Below, in pieces: positions 10,525 to 20,694 of a stretch of 64,000 nucleotides of DNA. Under the pieces are notes generated by a model, which was not told the DNA's origin, searched no databases, and worked only from the letters and a program-made list of their open reading frames with translations. The stretch covers positions 299,012 to 363,011 of the forward strand of contig CAUYUJ010014752.1 of the NCBI GenBank assembly GCA_963575745.1, given 5' to 3'. The DNA is from Prorocentrum cordatum (Eukaryota > Sar > Dinophyceae > Prorocentrales > Prorocentraceae). Every line of letters starts with the position of its first letter. Position 1 is the stretch's first letter. Both the position numbers and the translations under genes were made by a program.

Positions 10525-11195
10525 GTGTACTTGTAGGACCTGCGGGTTTACCCGACCTGTGGCACCAGTGGGACATGTGGGACCCGTGAGATTTGCGGCA
10601 CTTTTGGAATTGCGGGCCTTTCGACACCTGTAGTAGGACTTGTGGGATCTGCGGGACCTGTGATACTTGTGGTACCTGCGATACCTGCGATACCTTCTGG
10701 GACCTGTGGAACGTGCGGGACCTGTGGGACCCGTGGGATTTGTTGTGCCTGTGCAACCCGCGGGACGTGCGACACTTGTGGGACTTGTGGGACCCGTGCG
10801 ACTTATGGGTCCTGCGAGACCTGTAAATTTGTTGGACCCGTGGGGCCTCTGGGACCAGTGGGACCTGTGGGACCTGTAGGACCTGCGAGATCTGCGAGAC
10901 TTGTGAGACCTGTGGGGCCTGTGGAACGTGTTGGACCTGTGGTACCTGTGGGACCTATGACCTATGGGACTTCCGGGACCTTCGGCGCCTGTGGGACCTG
11001 TGGGACCTGTGGAACCTGTGGGACCTGTTGGCCCTGCGGGACCTTTTGGACATGTGAGGCTTGTGGGACCTGCGAGACCTGTGGGGCCTGGGGGACCTGC
11101 GAGATTTGTGGGACTTGTTGGACCTGGGGAGGTTGCGGGACCTGTGGGGCCTCTGGGGCCTGCGAGACCCTTGTGACTTGTGGAGCGTGAGGGAC
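10525..11195. repeat. 9-bp GGGACCTGT array
   Basis: About 70 degenerate copies of GGGACCTGT. Because the unit is nine bases long, the + strand frames read as Gly-Pro-Val, Gly-Thr-Cys or Asp-Leu-Trp repeats and stay open over hundreds of bases without being a gene. Confidence 0.85.
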
Positions 11196-11214
11196 TTGCA
11201 GGGGCCTGTATGGG

Positions 11215-11640
11215 TGAAGTCTTGAGGTCTCTTGGGGGCTTCCGAGATCAGATCATTGAAGCATTGCTGGGGCTTCCCGGGGGGTCTTTTGAAGACGCCT
11301 TGGAGGTTTTGGGGGCCTCTTGGGGGCCTCTTGGGGGCCTCTGGGGGCGTCTTGGGGGCCCCTCGGCTGTCTCCGAAGCAATGTTGGGGAGAAAAGCTCG
11401 AAAGGTCAGTTCGGGCTGTCCTTCTCGGGGCCCTCTTGGGCCGTATTTCGGGACTTCTTGGGTTGCCTTGTGGCCCTCTTGGGCAGTTTGAGGGGTTTTT
11501 GGGGCCCTCTTGGGGCCCTCTTGAGAGCCACGTGGGCCCTCTTGGGGCGATCTTTGGGGCCTCTTGGGCTGCCGTGCGCAGTCGGAAGCCTGAAAAAGCG
11601 AGAACGGCACAATCGATCGAACACCTAAGAACAATTACGT
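11215..11640. repeat. CTCTTGG/GTCTTGG satellite, block 2
   Basis: Same short units as block 1. The block ends with a copy of the conserved spacer of this family at about 11578-11640 (GTCGGAAGCCTGAAAAAGCG). Confidence 0.75.
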
Positions 11641-11774
11641 AATAAATTTTGGCGTCTGGAGCTCTCATGGGGGTCATCTTCGGGCTCTAGTGGGGCGTCT
11701 TGGGGGCTTTCTGGGCCGTCCTGAGACCAGCTTAGGCGTTGTGGAGCGGTCTTAGGCCAGTTCGGTGCTCCGCG

Positions 11775-12860
11775 GGACCGTCGGGGATTTTTCGGCGCCC
11801 TTTTCGTTTTCGGCGCCCTTTCGGTTATCGGCGCCCCTTTGGTTTTCTGGCGCTCTTTTGGTTTTCGGCGCATCGATGATTTTCGGCGCCTCTTGGGTTT
11901 TTAGCGTTCCTTTTCGTTTTCGGCGGCCCTTGGGTGTTCGGCGCCCTTTTGGTTTTCGGCGCCCTCTTGGTTTTCGGTGCCACTTTGGTTTTCGGTGTCC
12001 TTTTGATTTTCGGTGTCCTTTTGTTTTCCGGCGCATCTTTGGTTTTCGGCGCCCTTTTTGTGTTTGCCGCTTTTCGCGTTTTCGTCCTCCTTTTGGTTTC
12101 CTGCACCCCCTTGGTTTTCGGCGACGGCGCCCCTTTGTTTTTCGACGCCCTTTTGGTTTTCGGCGCTCCTTTGGTTCTCGGCGCCATTGTGGTTTTCGGC
12201 GCCCCTTTGGTTTTCGGTGCGTCTTTGGTTTTTCGACGCCGTTCTGGTCTTCGGGGCCCTGCTGGTTGTCGGCGTTCCGCTGGTTTTCAGCACCGTTTTG
12301 GTTTTCGGTGCCCCTTTTTTGTTTTGGCGACCCTTAAGTTGTCGGCTCCCTATTGGTTTTCGGCGCCCCTTTGGCTTCCGTCTTCCTTTTCAAGTTCGGC
12401 GACCCTTCGGTTTTGGGCGCCGTTTTTTTTGGTTTCGGTGCTCTTTGGTTTTTGACGCCCTTTTGGTTTTCGGCGCTGCTCTGGTGTTCGGCGCTCTTTT
12501 GGTTTGCGGCGCCTCTTTGGTTTTCGACGCCCCGCGGGTTTTCGGAGCCTTTTTTTTGTTTTTTTGTTTTCGGCGCCCCTTCTCTTTTGGGCGCGTCTTT
12601 GGTTATCAGCGCTCCTGAGCTTTGCGGCTCCCTTTTGGTTGTCGGCGCCCTTTTGGTTTTCGGCGCCCCTTTGGTTTTCGGCGCTTCTTCGGGTTTCGGT
12701 GCTCCTTTAGCCATTTTGTGATTCGGTGCCTTTTCGGCTTTTGACGTTTCTTTGGTTTTCGGCGCCTCCTGGTTTTCGCACCCTTTTGGTTTTCGGTGGC
12801 TCTTTGGTTTTCGGCGCTCTGTTGTTTTTGGGGGCTCTTTTTCTTTTCGGCGCTCCTTGC
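11775..12860. repeat. ~18-bp TTTTCGGCGCC array
   Basis: About 55-60 degenerate units GGTTTTCGGCGCCCCTTT of 15-18 bp with the palindromic core GGCGCC. The + strand frames read as Val-Phe-Gly-Ala-Pro-Leu repeats and the - strand as Lys/Ala/Pro-rich repeats. No domain is visible. Confidence 0.85.
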
Positions 12861-12869
12861 TTTAGCCAG

Positions 12870-13262
12870 AACGGAGGGGGGGGCTTCCAAGCCGCCCTCC
12901 TCCCTTTAGCCCAAAAGGGGGGGATGGGGTGGGAGGGCTTCTGGCAGGGGGGGTTCGAACGGGGGTGGGTAGCTGAGCCCCCTCCCTTTGGAAAGCGGGG
13001 GGGGGGGTGCGGGTGGGTTGGGAGGGCGGGTGTAGTTTCCGAGGGGCGGAGAAAACAGCAAAAAACATGAGGGATGGGGGATTGTGGCAGGAGAGGTCCA
13101 AGGGGGGGGTGTCCACAGGGGGTGGCGGGTAGCTTCCGGAGCGCGAGATTGAGCGGGGGGTAGCTTCCGAAGGGCGGACAAAAGGGGGGGGGGGGGGCTT
13201 CTGGCAGGGGAGGTCCAAGGCGGGGGGTAGCTAAGGAGGACCCCCTTCTTCCTTTGGGAGTG
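12870..13262. repeat. G-rich degenerate repeat (GTAGCTTCCGAAGG / CTTCTGGCAGGGG)
   Basis: Four to five loose units that alternate CTTCTGGCAGGGG, GAGGTCCAAGG, GGGTAGCTTCCGA and GGCGGA with long G runs. Confidence 0.6.
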
Positions 13263-13277
13263 TACCACGGGCGCGCT

Positions 13278-13520
13278 CTCTCTCTCTCTCTCTCTTTTTT
13301 CTCTCTCTGTCTCTCTCTCTCTCTATATATATATATGGATACATATTTATATAAATATGGACATGTCTACCTTATATCTGTATTGTATATCAGTGTGCGT
13401 GTGTGTGTGTGTGTCTGTGTGTGTTGAGAAATGTATGTGTGTGCGAGTGTATATATATAGTATACACATCGTAATCTCTCCCTCCCCCTCGATTTAAACA
13501 CATGTATATGTATATCGAGC

Positions 13521-13569
<49 letters not shown>

Positions 13570-13600
13570 AGAGAGAGAGAGAGGGCGAGCGAGGGGTGAA
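13278..13600. repeat. Microsatellite cluster (CT, TA, GT, GA)
   Basis: (CT)n at about 13278-13323, (TA)n at 13324-13336, (GT)n at 13395-13424 and (GA)n at about 13523-13583. Confidence 0.85.
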
Positions 13601-14470
13601 AGGACGATTGGAGAGGGACCCACCGTGCCCTCTTGTGCCCTCCTGACTCCCTCCCCTGCCTCCTTTTCTTGGCTTCCCGCCTCTCCATCCCTTCTGAACC
13701 CCGTTCCTTCCGCTCCTCGTCGCCCTGTTCCGACGGGGCGCAGGACAAAGGCGAGGTTCAGAACCTCCAGAGGATCATTGCGGAGGTCACGAAGGAGTGC
13801 AAGAGTGCCGAGGACCTCTTTGCCCCCTCGGCGCGGAGGAGGAGGGGGAGAAGGAGGAATGAGAGAATGACCTCCCTGGTCCCCTCGCCGACGGCTTTCC
13901 AGGGCCGTGGTCGGCTGGCCACCCTGGGGGCAAGGGGGCCGCAGAAAAATCAGAGAGACCCGTCCCTCCTCCCTGGCTTCCTCCACCTAGATGCCCATTT
14001 GTTATGCGTCTCGCGCGACTGTGGTCAGCGCAATCAGGAGCCACGGCCTCACCCACCTGGTCTCAGCGAGGCCCGGGCGCTTTTGTCCGCAGCGGTGGTC
14101 GTTCGTCCGCCGTTCCTCCAGGGGCCAGACGTTATCCGACGCAGGCCGATGCTTAGCCACTCGGTGGGCCGAGTCTGGAGAGGTGCGGATGGCTGGAGGA
14201 CAAGCGCAGGGGCCAGCCGCCAGTTGCAACTGCTCTTCCTGCTTCCTGCCGTGTCCGCTCCCGCCTGCCCCCGTCGAGGAGGTGACGCCGCTCACCACAC
14301 CGCCCACCGCCCCTCGAGCCGCCGCCGCAGGACGCGCTCGAGACAGCCAACCAGAGGGTGCGAGACCTCGAAGCGGAGCCGCGCGCTTGGTCTCCTTTCT
14401 CCCTCCGTCCCGGCGTCCCTCCGTCGGTCCGTCTCCTCTCCTTCCTCACTCCTCCTCCCGTCTCCCTCCT
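13601..14470 (+). other. Unassigned DNA with open frames
   Basis: A + strand frame from 13633 stays open to 14472 and contains a plausible helical piece, GEVQNLQRIIAEVTKECKSA (about 13750-13810). The rest is Arg/Ser/Pro-rich and not recognised. It could be a captured exon fragment or chance. It directly precedes the truncated LINE. Confidence 0.25.
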
Positions 14471-14474
14471 AAAA

Positions 14475-16870
14475 TTGGTGTGGTAAGGTCGACACCTGAA
14501 GACGCCACATCTGTTTCTCATGTTTTTGGAATCTGTCGTGGTTTGGTTTGGTTTTTGTTTGAAAACAACTTGGTTGCTGGGAGTATTGACGATTCTGCTA
14601 ACAAATTACGCGATGTGCAATGGACGTTCCGTTCCAGTCTCGGGTTGAAGCGGCGAATCAGTGTTGTCTTATTTGACGCCAACGTTCTGTACACAGGATG
14701 CCGTCCAGTACACTGCCTGGACCTCGGATCTGATCATCGAGCTGTGAGAGCCAGTATCTGTTTCACAGGTGTGACTCCGAAACACGACCCCAGGAGCTGC
14801 CATAAAAAACGATGGGCGCCAAATCCCGATCAAGGTGGTGATGATCTCAAATTTTCTGAGGCTGTGAACGCCCACATGGCCGATTCTGCTTGCAATACGT
14901 TTCGTGACGTCGAACACGTTCTTGCAGCACCTGCAGCAGTTTGTGCGCGGGGTGGCGCATGCGAAGCCAACGCCAAACCGTGGAACACTGAAAAGCTCAA
15001 AATATAGCGACATCAGCGTCGTCAGTGTAAAGACCAATCAGAGCGGCGTAGACTGTCCAAGTTGATCAGCAAGGAGCATCGGAGAAATTTATCCGACAAT
15101 TCTGTGATATGCGAGCTGTGAAGATACAGCATGGGTTCAAAGGCGTGAACAACCTCCCAAGATCCACATTCACCCGGTCAGGCCGAAAGTGCATTGCCCA
15201 GTCGACAACGATGAGTTCAAGGCGTCCTTGAACGAAGTTCTGAACATGGACCTGCTGGAAGAGAATAAAACATGGATCGACGAGATGCGCAACCGAGGCC
15301 CGTGCGACGTCCCATTGTTCTCCATAGACGAGTTGCGCTTCGCACTGTGGAGGATGCGTCGAGGCAGATGTTCCGATTCAGCTGGGGTTACTTTGGACAT
15401 ATTTTTGTACTGTGGGGACGGCCTGCTTCAATCGATGCTGGAGTGTTTGAATTCCATACTGCGTACAGGAGTCGTTCATCCAGACTGGCAGGATACTCTT
15501 TTTTGTCATGCTCTCCAAGGGTGGCAACAGACGTGAGGCTAAAAACTGGCGACCAATTGCGATCCTGCGCATAAAGTGCAAGATTTGTGCACGTCTACTT
15601 TTCCAACGTCTTCAACCACGGCTCGAGAAACAGCACTGTCCAGATCAGTGCGGCTTTCGTTCAGGAAGATCAGTTGATGATGCATTCATTGTCCTGGAAG
15701 AGTTATGTTGCAAATTGTGCGAGTAGGGGCAAACGCTTTGGATCGTTCGCCTCGACTTGACCAAGGCCTTTGATCGCATCGAGCACCCGCTGCTTTTCAA
15801 CGCGTTGGACGAACAGGGCGCGCCCTCAGAGTACAGTCGGCTGCTATCAGAAATATATCACAACCAACGTGGACGCGTCAATGGCAGTCTGCTTTTTCAT
15901 ATCACCAGGGGCGTCAAGCAGGGAGACGTGCTGTCCCCGCTCTTCTTCAACAGCGGTTTCGAACACGCCGCGAGGCGATTCAAAGACCGAGTTCGTGGGA
16001 ACGGCATTGACGTAGGAGGGCCAGAACGATTCACCAACATACGGTACGCGGGTGATTTGTTGCTGTACGCCAGGACTGCTAGCGAGGCAATGTTGACGCT
16101 GAAAGCATTGTGCGAGGAGCTGTCGAGGCGTGGCCTGGCGCTGAACGTAAGCAAAACCACGGTATTCACGAACGACACTGGGTACTCCATGGCTGCGCAT
16201 GCTCTGACGGTGCCTTTCGGTGGGCCGAGTCTACCCGTAATGCTTGACACGGACATAAACACGTATGTTAGGTGGAAGTTGCCCGGGAACTTGCTGGATA
16301 TATCAAACATGAGTCTTGTCTGCCGCATGGAGCGCGCGTGGGCCAAGTACCACGCGAACCAGGCGGTCCTCACCAACAAGAACGTTTCTGTCAAGTTGCG
16401 GCTCTGTTTTTCTGACAGCGTGACCCCACCTGCAGCCGCGTATGGTCTAGCCATTTGCGCGCTGGCGCAGCAACAACGCATGAGGATTACAGCCGCGAGA
16501 TCCGCAATGCTACGCAAAGTCGTGGGTTTTGGAAACGGCCATGAGAAGACTGGGAAGACGCCGGCAGACGCTGCAAACATCGACCTCGACACGCGCTTTC
16601 TCAGCATAGTGTTTCTGACGGTTTGCAAGGTACTGACAGAATGCAGTGGCGGCTCGTTCACAAAGCCTTTCGAGACGATTTGTTTTGGCCGATGTCAGTC
16701 ATGGCGTGGATTCCTCTCTCTCGCAAGCGATCCCGGCGGGGACGCCCGAAGATCTGAAGATTAAGCATGGTACGTTCGCTATCAGAAGTATTGCGTGGCA
16801 CTCGGTTCTTTGATTTGGCAACCCTCGAAGATGACTACGTGAACGTCATGGTTTCAGTGCAGCTTGCCGG
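14475..16870 (+). mobile_element. 5'-truncated, inactivated LINE retrotransposon
   Basis: The order is as in APE-type LINEs: the C-terminal end of an endonuclease (DLGSDHRAVRASI, about 14718-14758), then a reverse transcriptase with KNWRPIAIL (about 15541-15568), DQCGFRSGRSVDDAF, LTKAFDRIEHPLLF (about 15757) and RGVKQGDVLSPLFF (about 15907-15949). Damage is clear. The frame changes between 15007 and 15190 and again near 15510-15535. A stop codon lies at 15724-15726 just before motif A. The catalytic YADD box reads YAGD at 16045-16056. The upstream endonuclease is missing, which suits the 5' truncation usual for LINEs. The last coding frame ends at 16764. The 3' end is placed only roughly. Confidence 0.85.
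15757..16764 (+). pseudogene. Reverse transcriptase C-terminal two thirds (LINE)
   Basis: Longest surviving frame of the LINE, 335 codons. It covers RT motif A (TKAFDR), motif B (GVKQGDVLSP), motif C altered to YAGD, and a connection region rich in Ala and Arg. An Asp-to-Gly change in the catalytic pair would abolish polymerisation. There is no RNase H or zinc-finger tail that I can recognise. Confidence 0.8.
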
Positions 16871-17034
16871 CAAATCTGTTTTTGGAGGGGTGTGTTCGTG
16901 TGCATGGTTTCCTTATGCCCTCTCCACTCGTGGGGCGCGCGGCCCCCGCGCGCGATCGGGCTCTGCTGCTGCTGCGTGGTTTCGGGGGGGCCTCTGGGGG
17001 CATCTGAGAACCCACTTGGGGACGTCTTCTCAGA
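16871..17034. other. Intergenic DNA
   Basis: Short spacer, nothing recognised. Confidence 0.4.
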
Positions 17035-17262
17035 GCCCCGAGTCATCCGGGGTAACTCGGGTCAGTGCTAACTCGGGTTCGTTTTTCGGGAGTCCGACCC
17101 CGAGTTACCCCGGGCCCGAGTTACCCCGGATAACTCGGGCGTCCAGAGCCCCACATCATCAGGGGTAACTCGGGTCAGGGCTAACTCGGGTTCTTTTTTT
17201 TTCGGGAATCCAAGCCCGAGTTGCCCCGGACCCGAGTTGCCCCGGATAACTCGGGCGCCCAA
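17035..17262. repeat. Palindromic GGGTAACTCGGG repeat, two ~120-bp units
   Basis: Two tandem units, each with GGGGTAACTCGGGTCAG, CTAACTCGGGTTC, then the reverse arms CCGAGTTACCCC (or CCGAGTTGCCCC) twice, and GGATAACTCGGGCG. Each unit can fold into long hairpins. Confidence 0.75.
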
Positions 17263-17715
17263 TCTTCGGGGACAGTATGGACTCGGAGCTGTCGAACAGC
17301 TCCCGCCATCGACGACTGCCTCGGGGCAGCGCCGGAGCGCCCAGCCTCTGGTGACACGTTGGAGCGGTTGGGGCAATCTTCAGGGCGCGTTTGGCGGCCT
17401 CGAGGGCGCAGGCTCCCCCCCAAAGCGGACATTTTTTTTCACCGCGCTGTTTGGCATCCCGCGTATTCTTGGCCTGGGGGCCTCAGGGCCGCTCTCGCGT
17501 GCCCGGTCTACCTTTCGTTCCGGCGATTGCAATGAAGACTGCTCAGACCCAGGCACTGACCACCGGGTCCGTGGGATCTACGGTGTCTAATGGCGCGTTG
17601 GGCCAGACATTTCAATTCTTGAACTGGTGCGGGTGTGAAGAGCATTTCGAGGTCGCTCTTCGTTTAGAATATACACATATTTAATGGCTTTCGGCTTATC
17701 CCGCCACCATGCTCA
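17263..17715. other. Intergenic DNA, nothing recognised
   Basis: No coding domain or clear repeat. Confidence 0.35.
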
Positions 17716-17719
17716 GTTT

Positions 17720-18372
17720 GTTAATCGCAGGCCTCTTGGATGTTCTTTGGGATGTCGTGGGAGGCGTCTTGGGAGCCTTTGGGAGGCAGGTTTCAGGCCT
17801 CTTTGGGGACGTATTGGGGCCTCTTGGGGCGTTTGGGGGGCCTCTTGGGAGGCTCTTAGGGCTTCTTTGGGGACTCCGGAAGCTGGGTGCATCTTGGAGC
17901 GGAAGGCTGGCTCGACTTGTCGGTTCGGGCTCCCGCTTGTGGGCTTCTCTTGGGACTGTTTTGGGGCTCTCCTGGGCTGTCGTGGGCGCCTCTTGGGCCG
18001 TCTTGGGGCCCTCCTGGGGCCGTCTTTGGGATTCTCTTGGGCCGTTTGGGGGCCGTCTTGGGGCGATATTGGGGGCCTCTTGAGCTGTCTTGGAGCGTCG
18101 GGAAGCCGAAAAGGCGAGACGACCAAACGCCTTCAAACACGCGAGGAACATTTGATTTGGACCTTTTAGGGTCTTTTCGGGAGGCCGCTTGGAGGCCTCT
18201 TGGGGCGTCTTGGAGGCATCTTGGACCGTCTTGGGGCCATCTCGGGCGTCTTGGAGCGATCTTAGGGCGTCTCGAGGCCCTCTTGACCATCTTCGGGGTT
18301 CTCTTGGGGCCCTCTTGGCCCGTCTTGGGGTCCTCTTGGGCCGCAGGGAAACCCAGGGGGCACGGGCCAAAC
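17720..18372. repeat. CTCTTGG/GTCTTGG satellite, block 3
   Basis: Same short units. The family spacer (CGTCGGGAAGCCGAAAAGGC) is at about 18093-18175. Confidence 0.75.
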
Positions 18373-19254
18373 TCTTAGAGATTTGGCAATTTGGGGTCCA
18401 GGCCCTTTGAAGGCTCCCCAGGATTGAGGATTGATGTTGTAGGGATTAGGCAAAGTACCTGAGCACACGCACACTGCCCAGAGGCACGGTGGCGGATGTT
18501 TATATGAGCGAAGGGATCGTAGCCTAGTCGCCGAGTGCACGATCTCTTCCACGTTCCACTCGTCAGGCTTCTCTGTGTCCCCCCCATCTTTGCATCCACC
18601 ACTGCCGCAGTGGCTCAAGCACCAATGTTCCAGCACTACCACTCCGCTGGCCCATATTGTCGCATCGTTATCGGTTGGCCGAGTGTGCGCCGTCAGTGGG
18701 GAACTGCTGTGGCGGTTGTTTTGCGGTGGCGTTGGGTTCGGCGTTTTGGAGGTGCAGCAGTTCCCGAGAAGCTTCCTTGTTTGGAGGTTCGTTGGGACCC
18801 TCTTGGGGGTTGTCACGGGAAGTGTGGGTTTTGCCGGGGTGCTTTGCTGGTGCCTTCGTGGGGTTTTATCGCTGATGGATGCTCTTTGTGTGCCATTCAA
18901 CGCCGACGGCGACGTTCGGAGATGGGAGCAGGGCAGAAACATGTACGTTCGAAGGTTCGCGCGGATTTCTAGGATCGGCGCTGTGCCCTCTTGCTTGGCG
19001 CGCGGAGCGCGCCAGAGGCCGCGCCGGAGGCGCCGCCAGGGGGACCCGTCGCGGATCTAAGAAATCCGCGCGGAGCTTTGGAAGTGTATGCTTATGATGC
19101 CGATTGCCCGACCTCCAGGCGGCGGCGGCGGAGGAGGGAGGCGCCCAGGCGCGCGCAGGGCGAGGCCCCAGCTGCTCTCCAGCAGCTGCGCCGCGCCGAG
19201 AGCGTTCCAGGGGCGCCCTGGCACGTCCGGGCCGGCCCGTGGAGGCCCGGGGAG
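18373..19254. other. Intergenic DNA, nothing firmly recognised
   Basis: The part at about 18415-18480 (AGGATTGAGGATTGATG, then AGGCAAAGTACCTGAG) resembles 47430-47490 (CAGGATCGAGGACTGAGG, then GGGCAAAGGACCTGAG), which suggests a dispersed element. GC-rich DNA at 18990-19250 has no visible gene. Confidence 0.35.
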
Positions 19255-19515
19255 CGTGGCCCGACAGGCAGGCCCCCTGTCGAGCAGTGGCGAAGCGTCC
19301 CGGCTCGCATAGCCCTGCCAGACAATGTTCTGAGAACCTTTGTGGTTTCCACGAAATGTTCTTAGAACATGTCTGGTTGATGTTGTCTTGTGTTAACACA
19401 TCGGCTTAATGTTCTGAGAACGCTGTATATGCTCTTAGAACATTTCAGGGTTCCAAGAACATGTTGTGGTAAGACTATAGGAATGCCGGGACGGTCGGTC
19501 CCTGCTCAACCCTGG
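19255..19515 (+). repeat. Dispersed element, copy 1 (partner at 37.26 kb)
   Basis: Shares an ordered series of blocks with 37257-37485: GTGGCGAAGCGTCC, AGCCCT, ACAATGTTCT, GAGAACC, TTCCACGAAATGTTCT, TTAGAACAT, GGTTCCAAGAACATGT, GGAATGCCGGGACGG and GGTCCCTGCTC. It contains many TTCTNAGAAC-like palindromes. Confidence 0.75.
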
Positions 19516-19589
19516 TGCCACCAGAAGCACTCGACGCGGAGTTTCCCGAATCTGCATCTCAGTTCCTGGCGCTTCCGTCTGCCTGAGGT

Positions 19590-19750
19590 GGGAATGTATA
19601 CGTGACCACCGCCTGGAGGATCAATGTTTGGAGACCTCGGCAGGCGGTGGATATGGGTATATTCTGGCCCCCGGGGGCCCAAATATATCGATATCCACCG
19701 CCCGCTGGGGCACCAGGATGTCGGTTCCCAGGCGGTGGATATGGATAAAT
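19590..19750. repeat. Inverted GGCGGTGGATAT motifs
   Basis: CAGGCGGTGGATATGG occurs near 19645 and 19731, and ATATCCACCGCC near 19691. The middle is a near-palindrome, TGGCCCCCGGGGGCCCA. The arms can form a cruciform. Confidence 0.65.
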
Positions 19751-19869
19751 CCCCGCTTCGCAGTCTGTGAGCGTCTGAGTGCGAGATGCTGAACCGTTGG
19801 CGAGAGCAATCCCTGTCGGCCCCCCCCTGTGGAGTGCCCGAGTGCTGTGCCTGTTGCAAGGGGATGCTT

Positions 19870-20200
19870 GTGGGGCACTGTTGGAGTCTCCTGGGGCCCT
19901 CCTGGAGCCTCTCGGGGCGTCTTCGGGGTGTCTGGGAGGCCTCTGGGGGCCTCTCGGTGGCCTCGTGGAGGTCTCTTGGGACCCTCTTGGGTTCTTTCTG
20001 GCAGGGTGTGTGGGGGGGGGCATCTGTCTGGAAACAGTTTGGAATTTCAGTTAGGGTTCCTCGTCGGACTTCTGGGGAACCCCTTGGGCCGTCTTCGGGC
20101 CCTCTTGGGCCGTCTCGTGGCCGTCCTGGGGGCGTCTTGGCCTGAATCGTGGCAATCTTGGGGGTTGAGAATGGGCCGTCTTGGGCGATCGGAGGACGGA
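19870..20200. repeat. CTCTTGG/GTCTTGG satellite, block 4
   Basis: Short degenerate units such as GGGCCCTCCTGGAGCCTCTC and GGGCCGTCTTCGGGCCCTCTT. Confidence 0.7.
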
Positions 20201-20645
20201 CAATCGGTGATGTGGAAATCTGTCAAAAACAAACGCCGCAACATGCATGAATTCTAGCCTCTTGGAAGCCTCTTGGAGTTGTACTTGACCATTCGGAGGG
20301 TATCTTGAAGCCATCTGGGGGTCTATGGAAGTTATCGTGGAACCTGCCACCCATGCATCCCCACTCGAATGACCTCTTCGAGCTCCCTGGGGGTCCGTCG
20401 GGAAGATCCTGGGGCGCTCGCAGGGGTCCTGAAGGCCGCCCCCAGGAACTCCAGCATCCGTGAGGATCACCGCCCAGGGTCCGCCCTGGATCCGCCCAGG
20501 ATGCTCTTCGGACTGGGACCCCCAGGAGCCGCCACGCGCGCGCGAAGTTTCACAATCAAGTCCTGCTGCCTCAGGTATGGCCTTTGCGCTCCAGCCTCCC
20601 CCCCCTTTCCGCACCCTTTCCTTCATCCTCTGCATCCCACCTTGC
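20201..20645. other. Upstream region of the lysyl-tRNA synthetase gene
   Basis: No gene or recognisable promoter. Pyrimidine-rich DNA (CCTCCCCCCCCTTTCC) lies just upstream of the spliced-leader relic at 20646 and could serve as the polypyrimidine tract for trans-splicing. Confidence 0.35.
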
Positions 20646-20666
20646 CTGACGCCGCTTTGGCTCAAG
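20646..20666 (+). other. Degenerate spliced-leader (DinoSL) relic
   Basis: 16 of 21 positions match the dinoflagellate spliced leader, with the last 11 bases TTTGGCTCAAG identical. It lies 28 bases before the ATG of the lysyl-tRNA synthetase gene, where the leader would sit in the mature mRNA. This suggests that the locus descends from a retroposed mRNA. Confidence 0.65.
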
Positions 20667-20694
20667 AGGGGACGTGCGTTCGGAAGGCCCTCCC

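Noticed and set aside
10642-11190. Collagen-like Gly-Pro-Val or cysteine-rich Gly-Thr-Cys protein
   Set aside because: Product of a 9-bp tandem array. The flanks show no signal peptide, splice sites or non-repetitive domain.
12701-12725. TTTAGCCATTTTG as a further spliced-leader relic
   Set aside because: Only about 12 bases match, the rest of the leader is absent, and it lies at the end of a TTTTCGG satellite without a gene downstream.
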